From assembly GCF_036245645.1 (NCBI RefSeq), contig NZ_BTPE01000003.1, positions 248,001-312,000 on the forward strand: 64,000 nt of DNA. Reading direction: 5' to 3'. Both the position numbers and the translations under genes were made by a program. The DNA comes from Algoriphagus taiwanensis. GTDB lineage: Bacteria > Bacteroidota > Bacteroidia > Cytophagales > Cyclobacteriaceae. Below the pieces are notes generated by a model. It had not been told where the DNA came from, made no database searches, and worked only from the letters and a program-made list of their open reading frames with translations. Shown here one piece after another: positions 25,310 to 32,586 of this stretch (position 1 is the stretch's first letter; every line of letters starts with the position of its first letter).

Positions 25310-25645
25310 TTAGTTTAATCCCTTGAGGAATGAGCTGAGCTCTGATTCGATAATGATAAGTTGCTCCTGAAGTGAATCGTTGATTTTTTTGGAATTTGCC
25401 AGTTCAGCTTCGATTTGTTCCAGGGTTTTTCGGGTTTTCAGAGCACCTATATAGCTCATGCTGGGTTTGGCTTTGTGGCATCTTTTTTTGACGGTATCCA
25501 AATCACCTGAGGTATAAAAGGTGTCTAATTCCTTTAGCTCTTTGATGTTAGTATCTAGAATTATCTGAATCATTTCTCGGATCATCTCCGGATCATCATC
25601 TCCAAAATACTGATAAATGGACTGTTCGCTGATCAATTGATACAT
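25310..25645 (-). CDS. orphan histidine phosphotransfer (Hpt) domain protein
   Basis: 111 residues, a four-helix Hpt domain and nothing else. The phosphoacceptor is His57 in KKRCHKAKPSMSYIGA, which fits the family H-x-x-K-x-S/P-x-x-x-x-G pattern. It would relay phosphate between a hybrid kinase and a response regulator in the cytoplasm. No kinase or regulator is near, so its partners are encoded elsewhere. It is on the same strand as the S9 peptidase 17 bases downstream; cotranscription is likely. Confidence 0.85.
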   Translation of the reverse strand: MYQLISEQSIYQYFGDDDPEMIREMIQIILDTNIKELKELDTFYTSGDLDTVKKRCHKAKPSMSYIGALKTRKTLEQIEAELANSKKINDSLQEQLIIIESELSSFLKGLN

Positions 25646-25747
25646 AAGGGGGCGAAATCGTAGATGGGTTGAAAAAAAGAGTTTGGTAAGGTTTTCGATA
25701 AATTTAAAAACAATTTTCTAAAAGCTTTCTTTCTAGGTTAGGGATTA

Positions 25748-25783
25748 ATTGATAAGCAGATTTAGTCATCCTGCCTACCTTTG
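25748..25783 (+). promoter_or_regulatory. promoter of the DUF2452 cassette
   Basis: ATTG (25748-25751), 24 bases, TACCTTTG (25776-25783), a full -7 match. The expected transcript starts about 10 bases before the ATG at 25799. Confidence 0.65.
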
Positions 25784-25798
25784 CAAAAAACTGGACTC

Positions 25799-25957
25799 AT
25801 GCAGAAAAATAAGAAACTCTTTTTGGTGCTCTTTGGAATCTTCATGCTGATCATCTTGTATGTAAGTTACGATATATCCAAAAGGACTACCTTCCCAGGC
25901 TCCAAAGGCAACCTCAAAGAAAGAATCTCATCCGAAGTAGAATCCGAAAAGAAATGA
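25799..25957 (+). CDS. small single-helix membrane protein, first gene of the DUF2452 cassette
   Basis: 52 residues, below usual size limits. It begins MQKNKKLFLVLFGIFMLIIL, one N-terminal membrane helix with a basic start, followed by a polar tail (SKRTTFPGSKGNLKERISSE). Its TGA overlaps the ATG of the DUF2452 gene by four bases (ATGA), which implies coupled translation, and a consensus promoter lies just upstream. Function unknown. The positive-inside rule puts the long tail in the periplasm. Confidence 0.75.
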   Translation: MQKNKKLFLVLFGIFMLIILYVSYDISKRTTFPGSKGNLKERISSEVESEKK

Positions 25958-26412
25958 CCGGGAAAAAAATTGACATTTCCAAGCTCGATCTGGAGCTGAT
26001 GAAAGAAAAGACCACTGAAAACCCGGGTACGTTACCTTATGCCCACCACTCTGGAAGTGCACTGATCAAACCGGAGGATAAAGGAAAAATAACCGGACGG
26101 GCAGTGGCTGCCATGCATAGTCAGACCGATATGCAAATGGCTCAAATCTATGAGCAGATGCGCCTATTGGCAGATCAGGCCAAAAAAATCCAATCCAGAG
26201 TGGAAGTATCGGAGCGAATCTACCAAGCTTCCATCGCTTTTGAGCCCCTGATCAATCATCGCTATTTTCTGTATCAAAAAGAAGACGGAACGGACTTTAT
26301 GAGCATGATCGCACCGGAAGAGTGGGGTAGGAAAAAAGACTGGGCACATTTTGTGGCAGAAGTGAAGCTTTTGGCTGACCACACCTGGGATATTCTCAGG
26401 GAAAATACCTGA
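25954..26412 (+). CDS. DUF2452 domain protein
   Basis: 152 residues. The C-terminal half carries the family pattern: an aromatic FEPLINHRYFLYQKEDGTDF, then SMIAPEEWG and VKLLADHTWDILREN. The N-terminus is polar, and the middle (residues 55-80, QIYEQMRLLADQAKKIQSRV) is likely a coiled helix. Function unknown. It overlaps the small membrane protein gene upstream and ends three bases before the next gene, so the three form a tight cassette. Confidence 0.82.
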   Translation: MTGKKIDISKLDLELMKEKTTENPGTLPYAHHSGSALIKPEDKGKITGRAVAAMHSQTDMQMAQIYEQMRLLADQAKKIQSRVEVSERIYQASIAFEPLINHRYFLYQKEDGTDFMSMIAPEEWGRKKDWAHFVAEVKLLADHTWDILRENT

Positions 26413-26415
26413 TTC

Positions 26416-27060
26416 ATGGAGCACTTGATGACCCGACAGCTGGACCTCATCCTGAAGGAAGGTGGAGCTAATTATGATTTTTTGACAGAACTGGAAGTCA
26501 ACCCGAAGTACTTGGATGAAAAAGGAAAAGGCTGGCTGAGTGAGATTTTTGAGGATTTGGGAGGAAATGGTTCTTTTCCTCTGTTAGAAAAGCTCAAGTT
26601 TGACTTTAAAATCGGCCGGCATTTATTGACCTGGGATGAGGACATTCATTTCAACAGGTATCGACTGATTACCCTTCGTTCGGACATGTATTCGGAATGG
26701 AGTTTTTCTTTTGCCGAAGCCTATAAGCGATTGTGCAGAACCTATGAAAAAGAGGCTCAGAAAATCGGTTTTCAAAAAAGAATCTGGGATGGCCCCCCGA
26801 TTGCAAAGACTTGTTTCGGTGTAGCTTCGGAGATTGGTGATTTTTCTGCATCAGGAGCTACTGGATGGAAATTATTGGCTTACAATGATGCACAGGCTGA
26901 CCTTCAGACGAGGATTCATGGGTATAAGCTTATAAGAATCAGTCCTTACGAGACCCTGATGACCGGAGGCTCATTGAAGCGATTGGATCAGCTGCTCATC
27001 AACCCAAAAGAAGAGCAACGTGCGATGCTCTTCCAATGGTTGATGCGGAAAATTTCCTGA
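26416..27060 (+). CDS. unknown cytoplasmic protein, third gene of the cassette
   Basis: 214 residues, not recognised. It has no signal or membrane helix. A mixed alpha/beta region with several charged strands is seen (LKFDFKIGRHLLTWDEDIHF, YRLITLRSDMYSEWSFSFAE) and a C-terminal part with KLIRISPYETLMTGGSLKRL. The D-E-D and K residues of the first strand might suit a nuclease-like metal site, but this is a guess. It starts three bases after the DUF2452 stop and runs to within two bases of the convergent deoxynucleoside kinase gene. A second ATG at codon 5 is an alternative start. Confidence 0.7.
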   Translation: MEHLMTRQLDLILKEGGANYDFLTELEVNPKYLDEKGKGWLSEIFEDLGGNGSFPLLEKLKFDFKIGRHLLTWDEDIHFNRYRLITLRSDMYSEWSFSFAEAYKRLCRTYEKEAQKIGFQKRIWDGPPIAKTCFGVASEIGDFSASGATGWKLLAYNDAQADLQTRIHGYKLIRISPYETLMTGGSLKRLDQLLINPKEEQRAMLFQWLMRKIS

Positions 27061-27062
27061 GA

Positions 27063-27680
27063 TCAGGCAAATAGCCCAAACATCTCCCGTTCGATTTTTT
27101 CCACGATAAAGGAAAAGTCTTCCTGCCGCTCCACAAAGTCCAAATCATTGACATCGATGATCAGCAACTTGCCTTCCTTATAGTTGGAAATCCAATCCTC
27201 GTAGTGCTGATTGAGATTTTTGAGGTAGTCTATCCGCATGGCTGTCTCGTAGGACCGACCTCTTTTTTCTATCTGTCCCACCAATTTGGGAATATCCGCC
27301 TTGAGGTAAATCAGAAGATCGGGAGCCTTGACGTGAGAAATCATCGAATCAAAGAGACTTCGATAGTTCCAATAATCACGCTCTGTCAGCAGTTTGCTTT
27401 TGTATAAGTTGGCCGCAAAAATATAGGCGTCCTCATAGATCGTTCGATCTTGGATAGTGTGGTCATTACTGTCTTGTATTTTCCGGATTTGGTTGTATCG
27501 GGAATTGAGGAAATAGACCTGGAGATGAAAAGCCCAACGCTTCATATCTTCATAGAAATCAGGCAGGTAGGGATTGTTGTCAACCGCCTCAAATTCTGCC
27601 TTCCAGCCATAGTGTTTGGCTAGTTTTTCTGTGAGCGTGGTCTTCCCACTGCCGATATTTCCGGATACTGCAAAATGCAT
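27063..27680 (-). CDS. deoxynucleoside kinase (dAdo/dGuo kinase type)
   Basis: 205 residues. It phosphorylates deoxynucleosides for nucleotide salvage. The P-loop GNIGSGKTTL is at residues 7-16, the substrate-binding DRTIYEDAYIFAANLY is about 98-113, and the LID arginines are in GQIEKRGRSYE. This is the dCK/dGK fold, in bacterial form. It follows the 3-hydroxyacyl-CoA dehydrogenase gene by 15 bases on the same strand. Confidence 0.92.
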   Translation of the reverse strand: MHFAVSGNIGSGKTTLTEKLAKHYGWKAEFEAVDNNPYLPDFYEDMKRWAFHLQVYFLNSRYNQIRKIQDSNDHTIQDRTIYEDAYIFAANLYKSKLLTERDYWNYRSLFDSMISHVKAPDLLIYLKADIPKLVGQIEKRGRSYETAMRIDYLKNLNQHYEDWISNYKEGKLLIIDVNDLDFVERQEDFSFIVEKIEREMFGLFA

Positions 27681-27695
27681 GTGAATCGTGTGAGA

Positions 27696-28589
27696 TTATT
27701 TTTTGGAAAATCTGGAAGCAACCACCAAGTCCTTACTTCCCGGGGTGTAATGGTAAAATCCTTCGCCTGTTTTAGCTCCTTTGAAACCAGCTTCGACCAT
27801 ATTGACGAGGAGTGGACAAGGGGCATATTTTGGATTGCCAAATCCCTCATGCAATACACGGAGAATAGACAGACAAACGTCTAATCCGATAAAATCCGCC
27901 AATTGCAAAGGACCCATAGGATGAGCCATTCCCAGCTTCATGACCGTGTCGATTTCTTCTACACCAGCCACTCCTTCGTAAAGGGAATAGATTGCCTCGT
28001 TGATCATCGGCATCAAAATTCGATTGGCTACAAATCCCGGATAATCATTTACCTCTACAGGAATTTTGCTCAGCTTTTTGGAAAGATCCATGATGGTATC
28101 GGTCACGGCATCCAATGTGGCGTAGCCTCGGATGACTTCAACCAGCTTCATGACTGGGACTGGATTCATGAAGTGCATACCGATGACCTGTTCAGGTCTT
28201 TGGGTTACCGCTCCGATTTTGGTGATGGAGATGGAGGAAGTATTGGTGGCCAATATGGCTGATTTAGGGGCAAAATCATCCAATTTGCGGAAGATGTCCA
28301 GTTTGAGGGCCATATTTTCAGTGGCAGCTTCCACAACCAAGTCGGCATTTTTCACCCCTTCTTGTAAATCGGTAAATGTGGTAATTCTGGAAATAGCCTC
28401 ATTTTTTTGCTCTTCAGTCAGACTGCCTTTACTCACCTGTCTGTCCATATTTTTTGCAATGGTAGCCATGGCTTTTTCCAATTGAGCGGCTTGGATGTCA
28501 ATCAAGGCTACCTGATAGCCATGCTGCGCAAATACATGGGCGATACCGTTGCCCATGGTTCCTGATCCGATTACTGAGATTGCTTTCAT
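27696..28589 (-). CDS. 3-hydroxybutyryl-CoA (3-hydroxyacyl-CoA) dehydrogenase
   Basis: 297 residues, a single-domain-type enzyme. It oxidises 3-hydroxyacyl-CoA with NAD(P) in beta-oxidation or butyrate/PHB metabolism. The Rossmann start IGSGTMGNGIAHVFAQHGYQ is at the N-terminus. The catalytic His-Glu pair lies in GMHFMNPVPVMKLVEVIRGY, and the signature VNDYPGFVANRILMP follows. A C-terminal helical dimer domain ends in TGEGFYHY. The gene is divergent from the CvfB-like gene. Confidence 0.93.
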   Translation of the reverse strand: MKAISVIGSGTMGNGIAHVFAQHGYQVALIDIQAAQLEKAMATIAKNMDRQVSKGSLTEEQKNEAISRITTFTDLQEGVKNADLVVEAATENMALKLDIFRKLDDFAPKSAILATNTSSISITKIGAVTQRPEQVIGMHFMNPVPVMKLVEVIRGYATLDAVTDTIMDLSKKLSKIPVEVNDYPGFVANRILMPMINEAIYSLYEGVAGVEEIDTVMKLGMAHPMGPLQLADFIGLDVCLSILRVLHEGFGNPKYAPCPLLVNMVEAGFKGAKTGEGFYHYTPGSKDLVVASRFSKK

Positions 28590-28675
28590 AAAGAAGTGAT
28601 TACTAGAGAAAAACGTTATGATTTGGGTTTATGCTGTCCAAAAGTGGACTTTTCAGATAGCCAAAACTAAGTCTA

Positions 28676-28705
28676 AGCCCGGCTTTTTCCAATTTCAACC
28701 GGGCT
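28676..28705. repeat. inverted repeat in the hbd/cvfB divergent region
   Basis: A 7-bp perfect inverted repeat, agcccgg (28676-28682) / ccgggct (28699-28705), 16 bases apart, between two divergent genes. A smaller one, gtcca-aaag-tggac, is at 28636-28649. Either could be an operator; neither resembles a site I know. Confidence 0.4.
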
Positions 28706-28728
28706 ATTCCCGACTTTGTTTGTCAGAA

Positions 28729-28763
28729 ATTGAAATCCCTGAAGCGATTAATCTTTACCTTTG
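28729..28763 (+). promoter_or_regulatory. promoter of the CvfB-like gene
   Basis: ATTG (28729-28732), 23 bases, TACCTTTG (28756-28763), a full -7 match ending only five bases before the ATG at 28769. The transcript should therefore have almost no 5' leader. Confidence 0.65.
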
Positions 28764-28768
28764 GCACT

Positions 28769-29602
28769 ATGAAAGAACTAGGACTGATCAGCACATTACC
28801 CATTAATCGCTTTACGGATTTTGGAGCCTATTTGGCTTTATCTGATGGGGGAGAGGTGCTTTTGCCTCAAGGCTATCTGAATGGAGATGAGAAAGAGGGA
28901 GATGAAAAGGAGGTATTTGTTTACACGGACAGTGAGGATCGTCCTGTGGCTGTCACTGATCGTCCAAAAGTTCTTTTGGATGAGTTTGCTGTTTTAGAAG
29001 CCAAAGAGGTGACCTCTTTTGGTGCTTTTATGGATTGGGGATTACTGAAGGATCTTTTTGTGCCCAACTCGGAAATGGCAAAGCCCATGACCGCCGGTCA
29101 AAAATATCTTATTCGGGTTTGTGTGGACTACAGAACAAACCGACTGATTGGTGTGAGTAAGTACCGAGAATTCATGTATCCTGCACCCAAAGATTATGAA
29201 CCGGGAAATGCATGCGAGGGACTGATTTTCGAAAAAACGGATTTGGGATATAAGGTTTTGCTGGAGGATCGATACGAGGGATTGATCTATGCCAATGAAG
29301 TTTTTCAGCCTTTGGAAATAGGGGAAATAAGGACGCTCTATGTAAAGAAGCGCAGGGACGACGGTAAAATTGACTTACAGCTTTTGCCTCCGGGTAGAGA
29401 GAAATATGAAGAAGGTGCGGAAAAAATCCTTCAGATATTAAATGAAAAAGGCTTTTTACCACTTCATGACAAATCAGACCCTGAGGAAATCAAGCGGGTA
29501 TTGGGAATGAGTAAGAAGCATTTCAAACAGTGTATAGGACAACTGTATAAGGCAAGGGAAATTACCATTCAGGATAATGGCATTGCCCTCGCCAATGATT
29601 AA
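28769..29602 (+). CDS. CvfB-like S1 RNA-binding protein
   Basis: 277 residues from the ATG at 28769; a TTG start 13 codons upstream would lie inside the promoter. The layout is that of CvfB/YitL: successive OB-fold S1 domains (RFTDFGAYLALSDGGEVLLP; EVTSFGAFMDWGLLKDLFVP; DLGYKVLLEDRYEGLIYANE) and a C-terminal winged helix (DPEEIKRVLGMSKKHFKQCI). Such proteins bind RNA; in Firmicutes CvfB influences virulence genes. It overlaps the convergent ArsC-like gene by four bases. Confidence 0.88.
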   Translation: MKELGLISTLPINRFTDFGAYLALSDGGEVLLPQGYLNGDEKEGDEKEVFVYTDSEDRPVAVTDRPKVLLDEFAVLEAKEVTSFGAFMDWGLLKDLFVPNSEMAKPMTAGQKYLIRVCVDYRTNRLIGVSKYREFMYPAPKDYEPGNACEGLIFEKTDLGYKVLLEDRYEGLIYANEVFQPLEIGEIRTLYVKKRRDDGKIDLQLLPPGREKYEEGAEKILQILNEKGFLPLHDKSDPEEIKRVLGMSKKHFKQCIGQLYKAREITIQDNGIALAND

Positions 29603-29958
29603 TCCAGCTTAAGTATATCTGTGGGAGTCTTGCACAGAATAGCCCGATTTCGGAAAATGGCGATCGGCGACTTAATCAAATGAGGGAACCGGACTAGAAT
29701 ATTCAACCAACTTTCCTCATCCCATTCCTTTCCGGCGATATGGTTTTGGTAATCCGGATGAGCACGATTGAGTAAGTCTTTTGGACGAAGATTGAGCATG
29801 TTGAGAATTTGATCCCACTGTGTAGGAGTCAGTTTTTCTTTGATTACGTCGATTTCATTGACAAACTTGCTTAGGGATTTTGCATAAGCTTTGGTTTGCT
29901 TGTCGATAGGCTGAAGTGAACTGTGATAGAAGTACAATTCGGATGGATGAATTTTCAT
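29599..29958 (-). CDS. ArsC/Spx-family thioredoxin-fold protein without the catalytic cysteine
   Basis: 119 residues. The ArsC-family order is seen: an N-terminal strand and helix (LYFYHSSLQPIDKQTKAYAK), a helical region with TPTQWDQILNMLNLRPKDLL, then DEESWLNILVRFPHLIKSPI and a final IAIFRNRAILCKTPTDIL, equivalent to the 'LMPRPIV' end of arsenate reductases. Where ArsC has its redox Cys near the N-terminus there are serines (HSSLQ); the only Cys is near the C-terminus. Arsenate reduction is thus unlikely. It may act as a binding or regulatory protein, as Spx does. Divergent from the YkgJ-like gene. Confidence 0.75.
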   Translation of the reverse strand: MKIHPSELYFYHSSLQPIDKQTKAYAKSLSKFVNEIDVIKEKLTPTQWDQILNMLNLRPKDLLNRAHPDYQNHIAGKEWDEESWLNILVRFPHLIKSPIAIFRNRAILCKTPTDILKLD

Positions 29959-30022
29959 GGCTAGGTCATTTTGGATACCTATAATTTAAGAATATTTAAA
30001 AAAACTTGAAAATCAATCGCTT

Positions 30023-30523
30023 GTGAATTCTCCGATCGATCTCAAAAAATTTAACCAAGAGTCAAAATCTGAATTTCCTTCCAATAAAAAGCTGAAGGAA
30101 AAGCTTCGCAAATCCAAAAGCAAAAATCTGGATGAGCGATTTCATCAGCTTCATGAGGAGACATTCAAAGAAATTGACTGTTTGAATTGTGCCAATTGCT
30201 GTAAAACGACGAGTCCCATTTTTATTCAGACGGATATCGATCGCTTGGCGAAGACCTTCCGGATGAAGAGCAGTCAGTTTATTGAAACCTATCTCCACAG
30301 GGATGAAGAGGGGGATTATGTGCTCAATTCAGCACCTTGCCCGTTCCTAGGGGCAGCTAATAAGTGTTTGGTCTATGAAGATCGGCCAAAAGCCTGTAGG
30401 GAATATCCTCACACAGATAGAAAGAACATGTTGGGAATCTTGGACTTGACGCTTAGAAATACTTTGGTGTGTCCGGCAGTTTTTAAAATTTTTTATGAGA
30501 TCGGCAAAGATTATAGGAAGTGA
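30023..30523 (+). CDS. YkgJ family cysteine-cluster protein
   Basis: 166 residues from a GTG start; no upstream ATG is available. The family pattern of eight or more cysteines is present: CLNCANCC (about 54-61), APCPFLGAANKCLVYEDRPK and ACREYP, and a late VCP. These probably bind zinc or an iron-sulfur cluster (UPF0153). Function unknown. The N-terminal 45 residues are basic and helical. The ROK kinase gene follows 43 bases on. Confidence 0.85.
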   Translation: MNSPIDLKKFNQESKSEFPSNKKLKEKLRKSKSKNLDERFHQLHEETFKEIDCLNCANCCKTTSPIFIQTDIDRLAKTFRMKSSQFIETYLHRDEEGDYVLNSAPCPFLGAANKCLVYEDRPKACREYPHTDRKNMLGILDLTLRNTLVCPAVFKIFYEIGKDYRK

Positions 30524-30566
30524 ACCAATAGTTTTGCTTTTTTGACAATCAAACCTATGAATAACT

Positions 30567-31499
30567 ATGAATAATAAGGAAAAGCATTTTCTCGGTGTGG
30601 ATGTGGGAGGAACCCATCTCAAGATCGGCTTAGTAGATCGGGAAGGCACCATGCTGGATTTTCAAAAAGAAGATACAAGTCCGTTTAGAGATCATTCCGA
30701 TGGATTTGGAAAATGCTTTATCGATTTGATGGAAAAATACCTTCAGAAATATCCTCAGGTAGAAAAAGTGGGGATCGGTCTTCCGGGTATGATTTCCAAG
30801 GATAGAAGCACCCCATTGGAAATCCCTGCTATTCCTGATTTGAACAATTTTAAACTGAAGGCAGGACTAGAAAAAAAGTATCCCAATCATGAGTTTTTTC
30901 TGGAAAACGATGCTGCCGCAGCTGCAATTGGGGAATTTTATTATGGAAAGGGCGATATAGCCGAAAACTTTCTTTTTATCACCATGGGTACTGGTATTGG
31001 TAGTGCCTTGGTTTTGGAAGGGCAGGTATTTAAAGGCTCGAGAGGTAATGCCATGGAAATGGGGCATATGCTTTCCCGAGGCAATGCCGGTTTGGAAACA
31101 TTGATTGGCCGAAATGGAATTTTGAGAATCATGGACAACCTGATCTCTGCTTATCCTGAAAAAGCCAAAGAATTGGTGGGTAAAGAACTAGGAACCCATC
31201 TCTTGGTCGACACAGCCAAAGCCGGAAATGAGGTGTCCTTGATGGTATTCAAAGAAGTGGCAGATATCATCAGTGAGGCGATTGTATCGACTATCCGAAT
31301 CTTGGACGTGACTGATGTGTACTTTGGAGGGGGAATTTCAGCTGGTTTAGAATTTATGATGCCTACTATTGAATACAACACAAGAAAATACCTAACTCCC
31401 TACTATGTGAAAGACCTGAAGTTGAAAAAAGCCACATTGGAAAACAACGCCGGCACCTTAGGGGCCGCTGCTCTCTGCTTTATGGGTTCAGGTTTGTAA
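30567..31499 (+). CDS. ROK family sugar kinase without the zinc motif
   Basis: 310 residues. The ATP-binding start LGVDVGGTHLKIGLVDREG and the IGLPGMI motif, then ENDAAAAAIGEF and TMGTGIGSALVLEG, are those of ROK kinases such as glucokinase. The region after EMGHMLSRGN should hold the ROK zinc site C-x-C-G-x2-G-C; here it is absent, as in polyphosphate/ATP glucokinase-like members. Likely substrate is glucose or a related sugar; unproven. Its 3' end overlaps the convergent lipoprotein gene by 20 bases. The sequence just before the start has a duplicated ATGAATAA unit. Confidence 0.85.
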   Translation: MNNKEKHFLGVDVGGTHLKIGLVDREGTMLDFQKEDTSPFRDHSDGFGKCFIDLMEKYLQKYPQVEKVGIGLPGMISKDRSTPLEIPAIPDLNNFKLKAGLEKKYPNHEFFLENDAAAAAIGEFYYGKGDIAENFLFITMGTGIGSALVLEGQVFKGSRGNAMEMGHMLSRGNAGLETLIGRNGILRIMDNLISAYPEKAKELVGKELGTHLLVDTAKAGNEVSLMVFKEVADIISEAIVSTIRILDVTDVYFGGGISAGLEFMMPTIEYNTRKYLTPYYVKDLKLKKATLENNAGTLGAAALCFMGSGL

Positions 31500-31866
31500 T
31501 AGTAATCTCGGAAACCTTACTTATCGCATTCATTCGGAAAAGAACTCTTAGGGGTTCTTTTTCTTTTTCCACCCCTTCACACGCTTCACTTGGTTCAAGA
31601 AAATAGAAGAAAAAACTTTGGCTTTTGTCCACCAATTCTACTCGGTCAGGCCGTCCAAAGGTTTTGATGATGGACTGATTATCTGCGCCTAGAAATTCAT
31701 TTTTTATCGCACGGAATTTTTCCAAATCCTGCATCCGGAGCCCCTTACAGCCATATCGGTCCGCTTTCCAATTATCCAGATTGACCTCACCGGCATCGAG
31801 CGCAGGACTGCAGGATTGAAGGAATATCAGGAATAAAAATAGAGCAGGGATCAGTACTTTGTTCAT
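31480..31866 (-). CDS. small BamE/SmpA-like lipoprotein
   Basis: 128 residues from the ATG at 31866, which places a clean lipobox (LIFLQSC, Cys19); the longer frame adds 17 residues ahead of the signal. The segment LGADNQSIIKTFGRPDRVEL then a strand-rich SQSFFFYFLEP resembles the BamE/SmpA fold of outer-membrane assembly lipoproteins. Three further cysteines are present. The role is inferred from shape only. Convergent with the ROK gene. Confidence 0.6.
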   Translation of the reverse strand: MNKVLIPALFLFLIFLQSCSPALDAGEVNLDNWKADRYGCKGLRMQDLEKFRAIKNEFLGADNQSIIKTFGRPDRVELVDKSQSFFFYFLEPSEACEGVEKEKEPLRVLFRMNAISKVSEITITNLNP

Positions 31867-32085
31867 GGGTTGAAATATTTGCTGCGAAGATCGGAGTATT
31901 TTTGGCTTTTGTTTCAAAAACTGGATTTTTAGCTTGTTTAAGCGGATTCAAATACTTTCCTGAATTTCATGGAATTAAGAATTGATTCTGGTTTTCTGTC
32001 AGAAATTGACAACTTAAGAACACGAATTCTTAGCTTCCTGTTTGCCCAAATGGGTTATATTAGCACGTTCAATTTCCCCAATTTC

Positions 32086-32577
32086 ATGTATTACAGATTC
32101 GGAAAGGCCTTTTACATGGTCAGTGTGTTGATTTTCATTTTCTTCCTACTTTATTTCTATTCGGCCCTGCCCGAAAAAGTGGGATTGGGTATAGATGAAA
32201 ACGGGACGATTGACCGAGCGTGGGAAAAAAGCCACTTCTTTTATGCCTCAGTTCTGGCATTTGTCCTGCTCAATGCGGTGACAGTTTTCTTTCCCAAATC
32301 CTTGGAGACCAAAGCCAATAAAAAACTCCATCGCATTTTCCCTGTAGGGGATCCCTACAGAGATTATCTTCTGGCCTGGTTTTATTCCTTTGGAGCCTTG
32401 ATCAATATTAGCTTGGCAGTGGCGGTGTTTTACGTCCATTCCATCAATAATCAGGAAGAAATTTCCGCAAGTCTATTTAATTTTTGGTTTTACCTGATTC
32501 CAATTTTGCTTTTGGTTTGGGTAGTTGGCTTATTTGTTTTGTTTGTGGGAAAATTTAAAGCTGTACAGCAAGGATAA
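32086..32577 (+). CDS. unknown integral membrane protein
   Basis: 163 residues from the ATG at 32086 (MYYRFGKAFYMVSVLIFIFF). The same frame stays open back to an ATG at 31969, adding 39 residues of ordinary sequence; I prefer the later start because it puts a typical N-terminal helix first, but the earlier one is possible. Four membrane helices are seen, with a loop PEKVGLGIDENGTIDRAWEK and RIFPVGDPYRDYLLAWFYSF. The loop recalls DUF1648-like proteins weakly. Its stop is nine bases before parE. Confidence 0.6.
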   Translation: MYYRFGKAFYMVSVLIFIFFLLYFYSALPEKVGLGIDENGTIDRAWEKSHFFYASVLAFVLLNAVTVFFPKSLETKANKKLHRIFPVGDPYRDYLLAWFYSFGALINISLAVAVFYVHSINNQEEISASLFNFWFYLIPILLLVWVVGLFVLFVGKFKAVQQG

Positions 32578-32586
32578 CGCAAGAAC

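Noticed and set aside
30550..30575. Duplicated ATGAATAA unit before the ROK gene as a mobile-element target duplication
   Set aside because: Only eight bases, directly adjacent and with nothing between; simple slippage is enough.
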